NCBI GenBank assembly: GCA_023399595.1
Contig: JAEWOR010000033.1
Span: forward strand, 135,606 to 199,605
DNA: 64,000 bases
From: Bacteroidota bacterium
Lineage (GTDB): Bacteria > Bacteroidota > Bacteroidia > Flavobacteriales > Weeksellaceae
Direction: 5' to 3'
Both the position numbers and the translations under genes were made by a program. Shown here piece by piece: positions 17,770 through 27,105 of this stretch; the stretch's first letter is position 1; every line of letters begins with the position of its first letter. A model generated the notes under the pieces. The model had not been told where the DNA came from, did no database searches, and was given only the letters and a program-made list of their open reading frames with translations.

Positions 17770-19236
17770 TTAAATTAAAGGTGACATTAACCTCGCCAAA
17801 TGCTCAAAAAACACTTTGCTTTTTGGTCTTTTTGTCCAGTCTTTAAGAAAGATTTCCTTGCTGTCTTTTAAATCATACTCAAATGCTTCAAATAGTTTTT
17901 GATTAATTTTTTGATCATACACCAACGTATTCACTTCAAAATTAAGTTCCTGACTTCTCACGTCCATATTTGCGGTTCCTACCACAGCTAAATCATCATC
18001 TACCAACATGGTTTTAGCATGAACAAATCCTTTTTTGTAGAAGAAAATTCGAACATTAGCTTCCAATAATTCTCCATAATAAGAATAAGCAGCGGAATTA
18101 ACAATAAGAGAATCACCTTCTTCTGGAACTAACAAACGAACATCAACACCTGCTGTAGCCTGTTGTTTAATAGCATTGAGAACAGATTCTACAGGAATAA
18201 AATAAGGAGTCGTGATATAAATTCTTTTTTTAGCCGAAAAAATAGATGAAACCGTACTCAACATAATTGCGGGTTTCATGTCTGGACCAGTTGGAGCAAC
18301 TTGGATTACTTGATCTGAAGAAGTTTCAAAATCGTAATCGAAATATTTTTCATCTACATTAATCATTTTTTCGGTAGCGAACATCCAATTGGTGAAAAAC
18401 ATAAACTGAAAATAAAAAGCTCCATTTCCTTTAATATACAAATGCGTATCTCGCCAATACTGAAAGTTGTTAGGATTGATATATCGGTCTGAAACATTAA
18501 TTCCGCCTGTAAAAACCTCTCTCCCATCTACAATAATTATTTTTCTGTGATCACGGTAATTAACACGATTTGCAAGAATTTTAAATTTAATTTTGTTAAC
18601 AGGTGAAACTTGAACTCCCGCTTCTTTAAGTCTGTTCAAAAGCTTTTTCCCTATTTTGTTGCTTCCCAAATCATCATACAAAAAACGAACTTCAACTCCT
18701 TCTAAAGATTTTTGAATTAAGAGATCTGCCAATTGATTTCCCACCTCTTCATTGGCGTAAATATAATATTCTAAATGAATATGATGTTGGGCTTTTTTAA
18801 TACTTTCAAAAACTTTTGGGAACTTTTCTTCACCATTAATCAATAATTCCACTTCATTGCCTTGTGAAAGTGGTGAATGAACAGCATTAAACAAAAAATC
18901 GGTAGTGCTTTGGTATTTTTCGAGAAGAGAGAATTTATCTGAAAGAACTTTCCGATGAGTTTCCTCAATATATTTTTTTATTTGATTGTAGATGGTTTCG
19001 TTTTTTTCAATTTTAAAAGTATAAAATTTATTTTTCTTAAAATTAACCCCAAAAACAAAGTAAATAACAATACCGATAACGGGTAAAAAAATAATGAGAA
19101 GAAGATACGCCAAAGTTTTACTAGCCGTTTTGGTATCCATAATAATTTTTGCTGCCAACAAAATAACAGCTATAAAATAAACAGATTCTAAGCCTAGAAT
19201 AATGTATGGATAGTAGTCTCCCAATAATTCTTTCAT
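17770..19236 (-). CDS. cls: Cardiolipin synthase (phospholipase D superfamily)
   Basis: 488 residues. Two N-terminal membrane helices (~10-30 and 38-60) are followed by two phospholipase D catalytic motifs, HRKIIIVDG (~227) and HAKTMLVDDD (~404), each followed by GTANMD-like or GGINVS strands. It condenses two phosphatidylglycerols into cardiolipin and glycerol at the inner membrane. Length and layout match bacterial ClsA. A -7-like CAAAAATA (TATTTTTG on the minus strand) lies at 19253-19260, 16 bases before the ATG. Confidence 0.92.
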   Translation of the reverse strand: MKELLGDYYPYIILGLESVYFIAVILLAAKIIMDTKTASKTLAYLLLIIFLPVIGIVIYFVFGVNFKKNKFYTFKIEKNETIYNQIKKYIEETHRKVLSDKFSLLEKYQSTTDFLFNAVHSPLSQGNEVELLINGEEKFPKVFESIKKAQHHIHLEYYIYANEEVGNQLADLLIQKSLEGVEVRFLYDDLGSNKIGKKLLNRLKEAGVQVSPVNKIKFKILANRVNYRDHRKIIIVDGREVFTGGINVSDRYINPNNFQYWRDTHLYIKGNGAFYFQFMFFTNWMFATEKMINVDEKYFDYDFETSSDQVIQVAPTGPDMKPAIMLSTVSSIFSAKKRIYITTPYFIPVESVLNAIKQQATAGVDVRLLVPEEGDSLIVNSAAYSYYGELLEANVRIFFYKKGFVHAKTMLVDDDLAVVGTANMDVRSQELNFEVNTLVYDQKINQKLFEAFEYDLKDSKEIFLKDWTKRPKSKVFFEHLARLMSPLI

Positions 19237-19263
19237 GCAGACGTCTTTTACTCAAAAATAATA

Positions 19264-19292
19264 AAAAAACACCTTCTGATGAAGGCGTTTTC
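19264..19292 (-). terminator. Intrinsic terminator of ychF
   Basis: On the minus strand: AAAACGCCTTC, loop ATCA, GAAGGTGTTTT (one G-T pair), then a T run. Confidence 0.8.
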
Positions 19293-19314
19293 TATTTTTA
19301 AAATAAAATATTTC

Positions 19315-20406
19315 TTAAACGTTAAACCTGAAATGCATGATGTCACCATCCTGAACAATATATTCCTTGCCTTCCACACCTAATTTTCCAGCTTCTTTTA
19401 CTTTAGCTTCAGAACCATAGTTCATAAAATCCTCATATTTAATAACTTCCGCACGAATAAAACCTTTCTCAAAATCTGTATGGATAACTCCTGCAGCTTG
19501 AGGCGCCGTCCAACCTTGTCCGATAGTCCAAGCTCTTACTTCTTTAACACCTGCTGTAAAATAAGTTTGAAGTTTCAATAAATCATACGCTTTTCTGATC
19601 AAACGGTTTACACCTGGTTCAGTTAAGCCTAATTCATCTAAGAAAATTTCTCTTTCTTCATACGTTTCCAACTCGTTAATATCGGCTTCAATTTGAGCTG
19701 CAAGAACTACGACTTCTGCATTTTCATCTTTCGCCATTTCTTCAATCTTCCCTACCCATTCGTTACCGTTTTTAATAGAATTTTCGTCTACATTACAAAC
19801 ATAAAGAACTGGCTTATTTGTTAGCAATTGAACTTCTGCAATAATAGATTCAGTAAGATCGTTAGTAGCAAATTCTCTTGCATTTTTACCATCTTCAAGG
19901 TGTTTTTGTAATCCTTGAAGCGTATCGTAAGCTAAGAGGTCTTCTTTTTTACCAGATTTAATGAACTTTTTAGCTTTTTCCACAGCTTTACCCACTGTTT
20001 CTAAATCTTTTAATTGAAGTTCAATATCAATAATTTCTTTATCTCTTAAAGGATCTACAGAACCTTCTACGTGAACAATATTTCCGTTATCAAAACATCT
20101 TAAAACATGAATAATAGCTTCACATTCTCTGATATTTGCTAAGAATTGGTTACCAAGACCTTCCCCTTTGCTCGCTCCTTTTACAAGACCTGCAATATCT
20201 ACAATTTCCACCACTGCAGGAAGAACTCTTTCTGGTTTTACAATTTTCTCCAACTCAAACAATCTGTTATCTGGAACAGAAACTGTTCCTAAGTTAGGTT
20301 CAATAGTACAAAATGGATAATTAGCAGATTGTGCTTTTGCGTTACTTAAACAGTTAAAAAGAGTTGATTTACCTACATTCGGTAATCCTACGATTCCACA
20401 TTTCAT
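19315..20406 (-). CDS. ychF: Redox-regulated ATPase YchF (Obg-family)
   Basis: 363 residues from ATG 20406 (family standard). P-loop NTPase that prefers ATP, binds ribosomes and is linked to oxidative stress and start-codon choice. Motifs: GLPNVGKS at 7-14, switch region YPFCTIEPN, DIAGLVKGASKGEGLGN, then a coiled-coil insert and a C-terminal TGS domain (ending GKEYIVQDGDIMHFRFNV). The NKxD position carries NVDE instead, as is usual in YchF. An upstream in-frame TTG (20430) is rejected because the -7 box lies between it and the ATG. Confidence 0.95.
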   Translation of the reverse strand: MKCGIVGLPNVGKSTLFNCLSNAKAQSANYPFCTIEPNLGTVSVPDNRLFELEKIVKPERVLPAVVEIVDIAGLVKGASKGEGLGNQFLANIRECEAIIHVLRCFDNGNIVHVEGSVDPLRDKEIIDIELQLKDLETVGKAVEKAKKFIKSGKKEDLLAYDTLQGLQKHLEDGKNAREFATNDLTESIIAEVQLLTNKPVLYVCNVDENSIKNGNEWVGKIEEMAKDENAEVVVLAAQIEADINELETYEEREIFLDELGLTEPGVNRLIRKAYDLLKLQTYFTAGVKEVRAWTIGQGWTAPQAAGVIHTDFEKGFIRAEVIKYEDFMNYGSEAKVKEAGKLGVEGKEYIVQDGDIMHFRFNV

Positions 20407-20411
20407 TTTTA

Positions 20412-20419
20412 CAAAGGTA
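20412..20419 (-). promoter_or_regulatory. -7 element (TACCTTTG) 5 bases before ychF ATG
   Basis: TACCTTTG is separated from ATG by TAAAA, implying a leaderless transcript; it helps exclude the upstream TTG start. Confidence 0.5.
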
Positions 20420-20525
20420 TTTGGTAGCAAAAGGAATTGATCCTAAAATGCTGTATGTTACAGTTTAAAAGTGTGCAAAGATAATGATTTTAAAAATGCT
20501 TTAACAATAATTATAAACACCAACA

Positions 20526-20555
20526 AAAAATCAACCCTAAAAAGAGTTGATTTTT
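20526..20555 (-). terminator. Intrinsic terminator of the GH10-like lipoprotein gene
   Basis: Stem AAAAATCAAC / GTTGATTTTT with a 10-base loop and a T run on the minus strand. Confidence 0.7.
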
Positions 20556-20571
20556 ATTGAATTAATGATTT

Positions 20572-22176
20572 TTACTTCACTTTTTTAGCGATATAATCAC
20601 TTTCATTGCTTAATCTATCAATGGCTTTTACAGCAATTGCATTTAAAGTTTTACCATTTTTCTGTTTCGTTATGATTTCAGAACGGGTTTTTCCATCTAC
20701 AAAACTCATTTCCCAATCGTTATCATATCTTTTGAAAACTGCCCATTTAGAAACCAATAAAAATTGATTACTAGACCATATTGCAGAAACGGTATTACCA
20801 CTTTCTGTAATATTTAAGGTTGGTTTTGCAACTACCTCATGCTTTAACCATGAACTAATTGGCGATAAAGCAGGTTCTTTATAAGAAATATTTTTAAGTG
20901 TAGATTCCATTGCGGGACTTTTTGTAATCCCAGCGATACTCCAATGTATTGCTCCTTTGCTATTCAATAAAATCTGACGAGTTTCTGTAATTTGATTGGC
21001 AATTTCTGTAGGACGGTTGGATGTTTTAATTTCTACCGTGTTTAAACCTGGCCATAAATGCCTATTAAAAGTATTTTCTTGCTGCCACCATTTTAATAAA
21101 GCTGGAAAACTCTGTCCAGTAGAATTAATAGGCCAATACAATTGAGGTGCAAAATAATCTACCCAACCTTTATTCAACCATAATTTAGCATCTGCATACA
21201 ATTCGTCATATTGTGAAGAACCTGTAACACCAGTTGGAAAACCCGGTTTCCAAATTCCGAATGGACTGATTCCGAATTTCACATAATTTTTTTCGGCTTT
21301 AATTTCTTTATAAATACGTTCTACAAATCGGTTAACATTATCCCTTCTCCAATCTGCTCTAGAAAGTGTTCCTCCAGTATTTTTATAAGCATTCCAAGTT
21401 GCAGAATCTGGAAAATCTGCACCACCATTATAGCTTGCATAAGGATAAAAATAATCATCAAAATGCAATCCGTCTATATCATATCTTTTTACAATATCTT
21501 TTACCACCGCAGAAGCATGATCTTGAGTTTTCTGACTTCCTGGATCAAACCAATACATTCCGTTTCTTAATCTTATCGTAATATCAGACATTTTTTTTGC
21601 TAAAGATTCTGAAGTTACCTTTCCACCATTGGAATGATGAGCACGGAATGGATTTAACCATACATGAATTTCCATTCCCCTTTTATGCGTTTCATCAATC
21701 CAAAATTGTAATGGATCATAATAAGGATTGGGAGCTTTACCCGTAGTACCCGTTAAATAATAAGACCAAGGCTCTAAAGAACTATTATACAAAGCATCTC
21801 CCGAAGGGCGCACTTGAAAAATAACAGCATTAAAATTAGAATTTTTAAGTAAGTCTAAAAGTTTTATTGCTTCTTGTTTTTGTTCTTCAGTGGATAAATT
21901 ATTTCTTGAAGGCCAATTGATATTTGCAACACTTGCAATCCAAGCGCCACGAAATTCTCTATTGATTTCGGGAAGACTCACCTTATAATCATTAGCATCT
22001 ATTGGTGCATTGATAACAAGTTTGGGCGGATTAGTAACACTTGTTCCAGAAATAGATGTAGAGGTTGTTTTTTTGACTGTTGTATTGGAAGTCGCTTTAT
22101 TTTTAACCGAACATGAGCTTAATGACAAAGTAAAAAGCCCTGCAATTGCAGTATATTTTAGAAGTATCTTGTTCAT
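20572..22176 (-). CDS. Family 10-like glycosidase (GHL10 / DUF187) lipoprotein
   Basis: 534 residues from ATG 22176; the TTG at 22185 is part of the -7 box. A lipoprotein signal peptide ends in LSSC (Cys22). The catalytic TIM barrel (~70-440) has family motifs EFRGAWIASVANINWPS, FQVRPSGDALYNS, RGMEIHVWLNPFRAH, DGLHFDDYFYPY and FGISPFGIW, as in GHL10 proteins tied to peptidoglycan or exopolysaccharide turnover (YngK/DigH relatives). The C-terminus (~450-534) is a beta-sandwich. It is predicted to sit in the outer or inner membrane facing the periplasm. The substrate is inferred from relatives. Confidence 0.88.
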   Translation of the reverse strand: MNKILLKYTAIAGLFTLSLSSCSVKNKATSNTTVKKTTSTSISGTSVTNPPKLVINAPIDANDYKVSLPEINREFRGAWIASVANINWPSRNNLSTEEQKQEAIKLLDLLKNSNFNAVIFQVRPSGDALYNSSLEPWSYYLTGTTGKAPNPYYDPLQFWIDETHKRGMEIHVWLNPFRAHHSNGGKVTSESLAKKMSDITIRLRNGMYWFDPGSQKTQDHASAVVKDIVKRYDIDGLHFDDYFYPYASYNGGADFPDSATWNAYKNTGGTLSRADWRRDNVNRFVERIYKEIKAEKNYVKFGISPFGIWKPGFPTGVTGSSQYDELYADAKLWLNKGWVDYFAPQLYWPINSTGQSFPALLKWWQQENTFNRHLWPGLNTVEIKTSNRPTEIANQITETRQILLNSKGAIHWSIAGITKSPAMESTLKNISYKEPALSPISSWLKHEVVAKPTLNITESGNTVSAIWSSNQFLLVSKWAVFKRYDNDWEMSFVDGKTRSEIITKQKNGKTLNAIAVKAIDRLSNESDYIAKKVK

Positions 22177-22182
22177 ATATTG

Positions 22183-22190
22183 CAAAAATA
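22183..22190 (-). promoter_or_regulatory. -7 element (TATTTTTG) 6 bases before the GH10-like gene ATG
   Basis: TATTTTTG, then CAATAT, then ATG on the minus strand. Supports the ATG at 22176 and a near-leaderless mRNA. Confidence 0.5.
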
Positions 22191-22219
22191 CGCTATTTTT
22201 TTAAGATAAAATTTTCATT

Positions 22220-22266
22220 GATAATAGGTTCGGCTGCAAACTTTGTTTGCAGCCGAACCTATTATC
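22220..22266. repeat. Perfect 22-bp inverted repeat with 3-base loop
   Basis: Arms 22220-22241 and 22245-22266 are exact reverse complements (core GGTTCGGCTGCAAAC / GTTTGCAGCCGAACC) around a TTT loop. The arms are far more GC-rich than the surroundings. It lies 19 bases beyond the stop of the DUF5684 gene (minus strand), but no T run follows on either strand, so it is an unusual terminator if it is one. Confidence 0.9.
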
Positions 22267-22284
22267 TTATAATACAATTAAAAA

Positions 22285-22713
22285 TTAGATTGATGCTTCA
22301 TCAGGAATTTGGTTAGCATCAAAAGTATCATTACTAAAAGCTAAAACTGGAATAAAAATAAAACCTAAGAAAAACAACAATAAAGTGTACAAAGGTGTTT
22401 CTTTATTAAATCCTTTTGCTAGATTATTATTTACCACCCATGATGCATAAAGATTTACTAATGGGATAAAGAAAAGAATGATAAACCAAAGTGGTTTTTT
22501 AACAACTTGTAGCAAAACAATGATGTTATATAATGGAATAAAAGCTGCCCAAGCATTTTCTACTCCTGCTTTTTGGAAAATTTTGTACATGCAAAATCCA
22601 TAAAATAAAAAGACAAGTAGATAGAAAATCATTACTCCTAACCCAAAACCAGCTGCTGCAACTCCAGATCCAGCATTATACGACGCATCGTATTGCAAAA
22701 TAGTTAAATTCAT
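22285..22713 (-). CDS. DUF5684-type membrane protein
   Basis: 142 residues with three to four membrane helices (~22-45, 55-72, 73-92, 107-127). The segment KIFQKAGVENAWAAFIPLYNIIVLLQVV followed by KPLWFIILFFIPLVN is the DUF5684 core (also found in front of some signal-peptidase-like proteins). Its function is unknown. It is a single gene between typA and the glycosidase-like gene, with an unusual hairpin downstream. Confidence 0.82.
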   Translation of the reverse strand: MNLTILQYDASYNAGSGVAAAGFGLGVMIFYLLVFLFYGFCMYKIFQKAGVENAWAAFIPLYNIIVLLQVVKKPLWFIILFFIPLVNLYASWVVNNNLAKGFNKETPLYTLLLFFLGFIFIPVLAFSNDTFDANQIPDEASI

Positions 22714-22792
22714 AAGTTTGTTTTTTTTAATGTTAAAGGTAAAAATAGAAAAAAAAACAACATAATATGCAAAAAATTAAATTTCAGGTCAT

Positions 22793-22821
22793 AAAAAAGC
22801 TCCAGAAATCTGGAGCTTTTA
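22793..22821 (-). terminator. Intrinsic terminator of typA
   Basis: Stem AAAAGCTCCAGA / TCTGGAGCTTTT with a tiny loop and a T run on the minus strand. Confidence 0.85.
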
Positions 22822-22837
22822 TATATATAACAAATTC

Positions 22838-24646
22838 TTAATCTGCTTTTGCCATTCTTTCAGCACGTTTTCTATCTTCTTCAGATAAGATTTTCTTTCT
22901 CATACGGATGAAGTTTGGCGTTACCTCAATCGCTTCATCAGCTTGGATATATTCCATACATTCTTCTAATGAGAATAAGATTTTTGGAGCAACACCAGTA
23001 TCTTTATCTTTACCAGCGGCACGCATGTTGTTCAATTGTTTTGCTTCTACGATGTTTACTACCAAATCTCCTGGTTTATTTTGCTCACCGATAATCATCC
23101 CTGTGTAGATTTCTTCACCTGGATCTACGAAGAACTTGCCTCTATCTTGTAGTTTGTTGATTGAATATTCAGTGGCTGGACCAGTCCCTTTACTTACCAA
23201 CACTCCATTGTTTCTTCCTGGAATAGCACCTTTAAAAGGCTTATATTCTGTGAAACGGTGCGCCATGATAGCTTCACCTGCAGTTGCTGTCAACATTTGA
23301 GAACGCAATCCGATAAGACCTCTTGAAGGAATCTCGAATTCCATATGTTGCATTTCACCTTTAGTTTCCATAATGTGAAGGTCACCTTTTCTTTGAGTTG
23401 CTAAATCGATAACTCTTGAAGCAAATTCTTCAGGAACATCTACCACCAAAGATTCGTATGGCTCGCATTGTACACCATCAATTTCTCTTAAGATAACTTG
23501 TGGCTGACCAATTGTCATTTCATACCCTTCTCTTCTCATCGTTTCAATAAGAACTGACAAGTGAAGAATACCTCTACCGAAAACTAAGAATGTATTAGCA
23601 TCATCCGTTTGTTGAACTCTTAATGCTAAATTCTTCTCTAATTCTTTTGTTAATCTTTCTTTAAGGTGGTTAGAAGTAACATATTTACCATCTTTACCAA
23701 AGAAAGGTGAATTGTTGATAGAGAATGTCATGTTCAACGTTGGCTCATCAATCGCTGTTCTTTCCAATGGTTCAGGATTTTCCAGGTCTACGAAAGAATC
23801 TCCAATTTGGAATGCATCGAAACCTACAACCGCACAGATATCTCCAGCCTTTACTTCAGTTACTTTTTTCTTTCCTAATCCTTCAAAAACGTAAAGTTCT
23901 TTTACTTTTCCTTTTACAATTTTTCCACCATCCTGAGCAAGACCAATCCATTGTCCTTCAGATACTGAACCTCTAGTCACTTTTCCGATAGCAATTCTTC
24001 CTAAGAAAGAAGAGAAATCTAAAGAAGTGATTTGCATTTGCAAGTTACCTTCCATCGTTTTTGGTTCCGGAACATATTGTAAAACACCATCCAAAATTGG
24101 TAAAATACTATCTGCTGGCTCCAACGAGGTGTTGAACCAACCTTGTTTTGAAGATCCGTAGAATGTTGGGAAATCCAATTGCTCTTCCGTAGCATCTAAA
24201 GCAAAGAATAAATCGAATACTTTGTCATGAACTTCTTCTGGACGACAGTTTGGCTTATCAACTTTATTAATAAGAACAATAGGTTTCAAGCCTAATTCTA
24301 GAGCTTTTTGAAGTACGAATCTTGTTTGTGGCATGGGTCCTTCAAAAGCATCTACTAATAAGATAACACCATCAGCCATTTTCAATACTCTTTCTACTTC
24401 ACCTCCGAAATCGGCGTGACCAGGTGTATCAATAACGTTGATTTTTGTATCTTTATAAGTAACAGAGATGTTTTTTGATAAAATAGTAATCCCTCTTTCT
24501 CTTTCAAGGTCATTGTTATCCATAATTAACTCCCCAGATTCCTGATTTTCTCTAAAAATATTGGTAGCATGGATAATTTTGTCCACCAAAGTAGTTTTAC
24601 CATGGTCAACGTGGGCGATAATCGCAATATTACGAATGTTTTGCAT
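22838..24646 (-). CDS. typA: Translational GTPase TypA/BipA
   Basis: 602 residues, full length. Ribosome-binding GTPase related to EF-G that helps large-subunit assembly and stress adaptation. G1 AHVDHGKT is at 11-18, the effector region ERERGITI near 49-55, G3 DTPGHADFGGEVE, G4 NKVDKPN, then EF-Tu-like domain II, EF-G domains III and V and the BipA-specific C-terminus (RGLIGLRSQMLTATAGEAIM, GPATEYSINKLQDRG, RMRKKILSEEDRKRAER). Monocistronic, with a terminator downstream and a -7 element upstream. Confidence 0.96.
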   Translation of the reverse strand: MQNIRNIAIIAHVDHGKTTLVDKIIHATNIFRENQESGELIMDNNDLERERGITILSKNISVTYKDTKINVIDTPGHADFGGEVERVLKMADGVILLVDAFEGPMPQTRFVLQKALELGLKPIVLINKVDKPNCRPEEVHDKVFDLFFALDATEEQLDFPTFYGSSKQGWFNTSLEPADSILPILDGVLQYVPEPKTMEGNLQMQITSLDFSSFLGRIAIGKVTRGSVSEGQWIGLAQDGGKIVKGKVKELYVFEGLGKKKVTEVKAGDICAVVGFDAFQIGDSFVDLENPEPLERTAIDEPTLNMTFSINNSPFFGKDGKYVTSNHLKERLTKELEKNLALRVQQTDDANTFLVFGRGILHLSVLIETMRREGYEMTIGQPQVILREIDGVQCEPYESLVVDVPEEFASRVIDLATQRKGDLHIMETKGEMQHMEFEIPSRGLIGLRSQMLTATAGEAIMAHRFTEYKPFKGAIPGRNNGVLVSKGTGPATEYSINKLQDRGKFFVDPGEEIYTGMIIGEQNKPGDLVVNIVEAKQLNNMRAAGKDKDTGVAPKILFSLEECMEYIQADEAIEVTPNFIRMRKKILSEEDRKRAERMAKAD

Positions 24647-24664
24647 ATAAGATTTTTACGGGTG

Positions 24665-24672
24665 CAAAATTA
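24665..24672 (-). promoter_or_regulatory. -7 element (TAATTTTG) of typA
   Basis: Fits TAnnTTTG, 18 bases before the typA ATG on the minus strand. No clear -33. Confidence 0.4.
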
Positions 24673-24733
24673 AGCAATTTTAGCGAAAAAACATTTTATT
24701 ATAGAAATAATTAACATTTTGATAATAAGATTT

Positions 24734-25021
24734 CTATAATGACGAAACTGAAACATAAACTAATACCGCTTGTAAAAGGACTATTAAACCAAATTTTATA
24801 ACAAATGATTTTTTTGAAATTTTATGTTTAAAGATTAACATTCCAAAAAAAGCACCTAAACTTCCACCAACAAAACTCAGTACTAATAAAGTGTTTTCAG
24901 ATATTCTTTTATGATGTTTTTTAGCTTGAAATTTATCCAATCCAAACACTATAAAAACAATAAAATTGACAAGCAATAAAACAACTATTAATACTTCAAG
25001 CAAATTATAATTAAAACCCAT
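24734..25021 (-). CDS. DUF1294 family membrane protein
   Basis: 95 residues. Helices at about 8-27, 45-63 and 73-92 surround the DUF1294 signature FGLDKFQAKKHHKRISENTL ... GGSLGAFFGMLIFKHKISKKSF. The family is a short membrane protein, often fused to cold-shock domains elsewhere; its function is unknown. It lies between typA and tRNA-Arg and probably forms its own transcript. Confidence 0.85.
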   Translation of the reverse strand: MGFNYNLLEVLIVVLLLVNFIVFIVFGLDKFQAKKHHKRISENTLLVLSFVGGSLGAFFGMLIFKHKISKKSFVIKFGLIVLLQAVLVYVSVSSL

Positions 25022-25078
25022 AATAAACTCACTTACATTGTTTTAAAAACAATAACTTAAACCAAAATAGAATAATAA

Positions 25079-25106
25079 AAGACCACTCAAATTGAGTGAT
25101 CTTTTA
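25079..25106 (-). terminator. Terminator behind tRNA-Arg
   Basis: On the minus strand AAGATCACTC / GAGTGGTCTT (one G-T pair) with a short loop, directly after the tRNA 3' end, then TTTTATT. Confidence 0.75.
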
Positions 25107-25108
25107 TA

Positions 25109-25183
25109 TGGTGACCGCAGAGGGATTCGAACCCCCACTGTCGGAGCCGAAATCCGAAGTTCTATCCATTAAACTATGCAGCC
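25109..25183 (-). tRNA. tRNA-Arg(UCG)
   Basis: Read on the minus strand. Acceptor GGCTGCA pairs with TGCGGTC (two G-U pairs); anticodon arm TCGGA-TTTCGGC-TCCGA gives anticodon TCG (codon CGA); T arm contains GGTTCGAATCC. The CCA end is encoded (TGG at 25109-25111 on the plus strand). Confidence 0.93.
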
Positions 25184-25264
25184 TGATTCATCAAAATTAA
25201 TAATGAGCAATTCGTAATCTGCAATACTATAATTACCCTTATTAATTACTCATTATCCATAATT

Positions 25265-27046
25265 TTAGAATGTTATTTTCACACCTCCTAAAATTTGTGG
25301 TCCTAATACTTTATAACCTTTGAAGGTTTGGTATTTAGCACCAATAAGGTTATTTCCGAGTGCAAAAATACTGAAATTTTTATGAATTTTATATTCAGCG
25401 GATAGATTTAAATCTGCATAACCTCCTACTTTATCGTCATTATTTTCGACAGCTTGGTAACTTAATCCAATTGGAACACTTGGATTAGGAACAGTATCAA
25501 AAGCATATGAATTAGTTGTTCTATCAGACACAAAGAATCCTTTAAAACCTAACATTAGTTTTTTCTCTAGCATCGTATATTTTGCACCAATACTCGCATT
25601 GATTAATGGACGATTGTAAATATTTTCGAAGTTCTCTAAATCGTATTTTGTAAACTGAACTTCAGCATCTAGCACTAAATTTTCTAATGGGAAATACTGT
25701 AAACTACCTTTTACATCACTTACATTTCCGTTGTCATATACTGCAGAAAAAGTATTTGCAAAATCATAAGACGAACGATTCAAAGTATAAAGATCATCAA
25801 ATAAAGAATTCCCTTTAAAGAACATAATATCTCTCACTTTAGCATAACCTGCAGAAACATCATATTTAAAAGTTTCGTCTATATCTCCACGAATACCAAA
25901 ATAAACATGATATTTGGTTTGTGTAGGCTTTAAAAACTGATCAGAAAGCACATAAGGGTTTTCTTCTAGTAAACTTGCATAGGTATTCATTTTCAAGCCA
26001 CCATCAACTCCTCCATAGAATTTAAAACCTTGCACTGCAGACACCTGAAGTTCAGCTTTTGGAAACCAATAAGACTTAGAAGTTTTAAATTCTTCATGTG
26101 TCCAACCATTACTGTGTTTTGAATTTAAGAAAGAAAAGCCAGAACCAATCATTAAATAAGATTCACCTTTTCTAAAAGTAACTTTTGGATTAAAGTCTGC
26201 ATTAAAAAAGTCAGATTCGTTCTTATTTTGTAAATCAAATATCGTTTTTACCCCTTCCAAACCAACACCTAAATCAGCATTCATACTAAAACCTAATTTA
26301 GACAAATCAATTCCATGTTTAGAAAGATTCACTAAAACAGAACCTTGCGTTTCCTTAGCATCAAACTTATCCTTTAAAAATGAAGATTTAACACGTACAT
26401 CATTCAAAATTTCATTGGAATAGTAATCATAATATCCATTAACGTTAAATGTGCTAACATTTTGCTTCAAATCTGTATCTGCAGCGGGTTGTAAAGCATA
26501 AATTCCGTAATAATTATAATCATTTCTACCAAAATTTGCAGAAGCGTTTAACTTTCCTTTATCTCCATAAGAATTCAAGTATGCACCAAGTTTTAAATCA
26601 TTTTGCTTAGAACTCCAGTCGTATTCTTTTTTTAAACCACTTGTAGAAAGAAAATGTACATCCGCTCCTACTTCAAGTTTATTTTCAAGAGTTTTAGAAA
26701 TATTTCCGTCCATTAAAAACTTTCCATAATTACCACCTCCTATTTGGAAATAATTATTCTGCGAGCTACCTTCAAATTTGGGTGCCACATCTTCCCCTTG
26801 AATGGTAGAAGTTTTAAAATCTGAAACCGCAGGAACATCTGTAATAATATATTTTACAGGGTTTTGAGATTTTTCTTCTGGCGGATAATTTTTAATAGTT
26901 TCTACCGAAGTTTTTTTCTTTTCAATTTTCTTTACTTCAGGCTCTCTTTTTTTATCAAGAATTAATTTTTCTTCTTTAATCTGAGAAAAAGCCATCTGAG
27001 AAACTCCCAAGAAAACTATGGATAATATTTGAATCTTTCTGTTCAT
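25265..27046 (-). CDS. Outer-membrane beta-barrel protein, TonB-dependent-receptor-like
   Basis: 593 residues. The signal peptide (IQILSIVFLGVSQMAFSQ) is followed by a highly charged Lys/Glu linker (~25-60) and a domain of alternating amphipathic strands, each rich in aromatic residues (KLEVGADVHFLS, KLGAYLNSYGD, KLNASANFGRNDYNYYG), ending in the C-terminal strand ILGGVKITF with a terminal Phe, as outer-membrane barrels do. No TonB plug domain or carboxypeptidase-like repeat is visible, so it is a barrel-only relative. It lies 59 bases behind the large TPR gene; the pair is probably one operon and one complex in the envelope. Confidence 0.75.
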   Translation of the reverse strand: MNRKIQILSIVFLGVSQMAFSQIKEEKLILDKKREPEVKKIEKKKTSVETIKNYPPEEKSQNPVKYIITDVPAVSDFKTSTIQGEDVAPKFEGSSQNNYFQIGGGNYGKFLMDGNISKTLENKLEVGADVHFLSTSGLKKEYDWSSKQNDLKLGAYLNSYGDKGKLNASANFGRNDYNYYGIYALQPAADTDLKQNVSTFNVNGYYDYYSNEILNDVRVKSSFLKDKFDAKETQGSVLVNLSKHGIDLSKLGFSMNADLGVGLEGVKTIFDLQNKNESDFFNADFNPKVTFRKGESYLMIGSGFSFLNSKHSNGWTHEEFKTSKSYWFPKAELQVSAVQGFKFYGGVDGGLKMNTYASLLEENPYVLSDQFLKPTQTKYHVYFGIRGDIDETFKYDVSAGYAKVRDIMFFKGNSLFDDLYTLNRSSYDFANTFSAVYDNGNVSDVKGSLQYFPLENLVLDAEVQFTKYDLENFENIYNRPLINASIGAKYTMLEKKLMLGFKGFFVSDRTTNSYAFDTVPNPSVPIGLSYQAVENNDDKVGGYADLNLSAEYKIHKNFSIFALGNNLIGAKYQTFKGYKVLGPQILGGVKITF

Positions 27047-27105
27047 ATTGTTGAATTTAAAGTTTGAAATTTAAATTGAATATTCAATTTTTTTCAATCA
27101 ATAAT

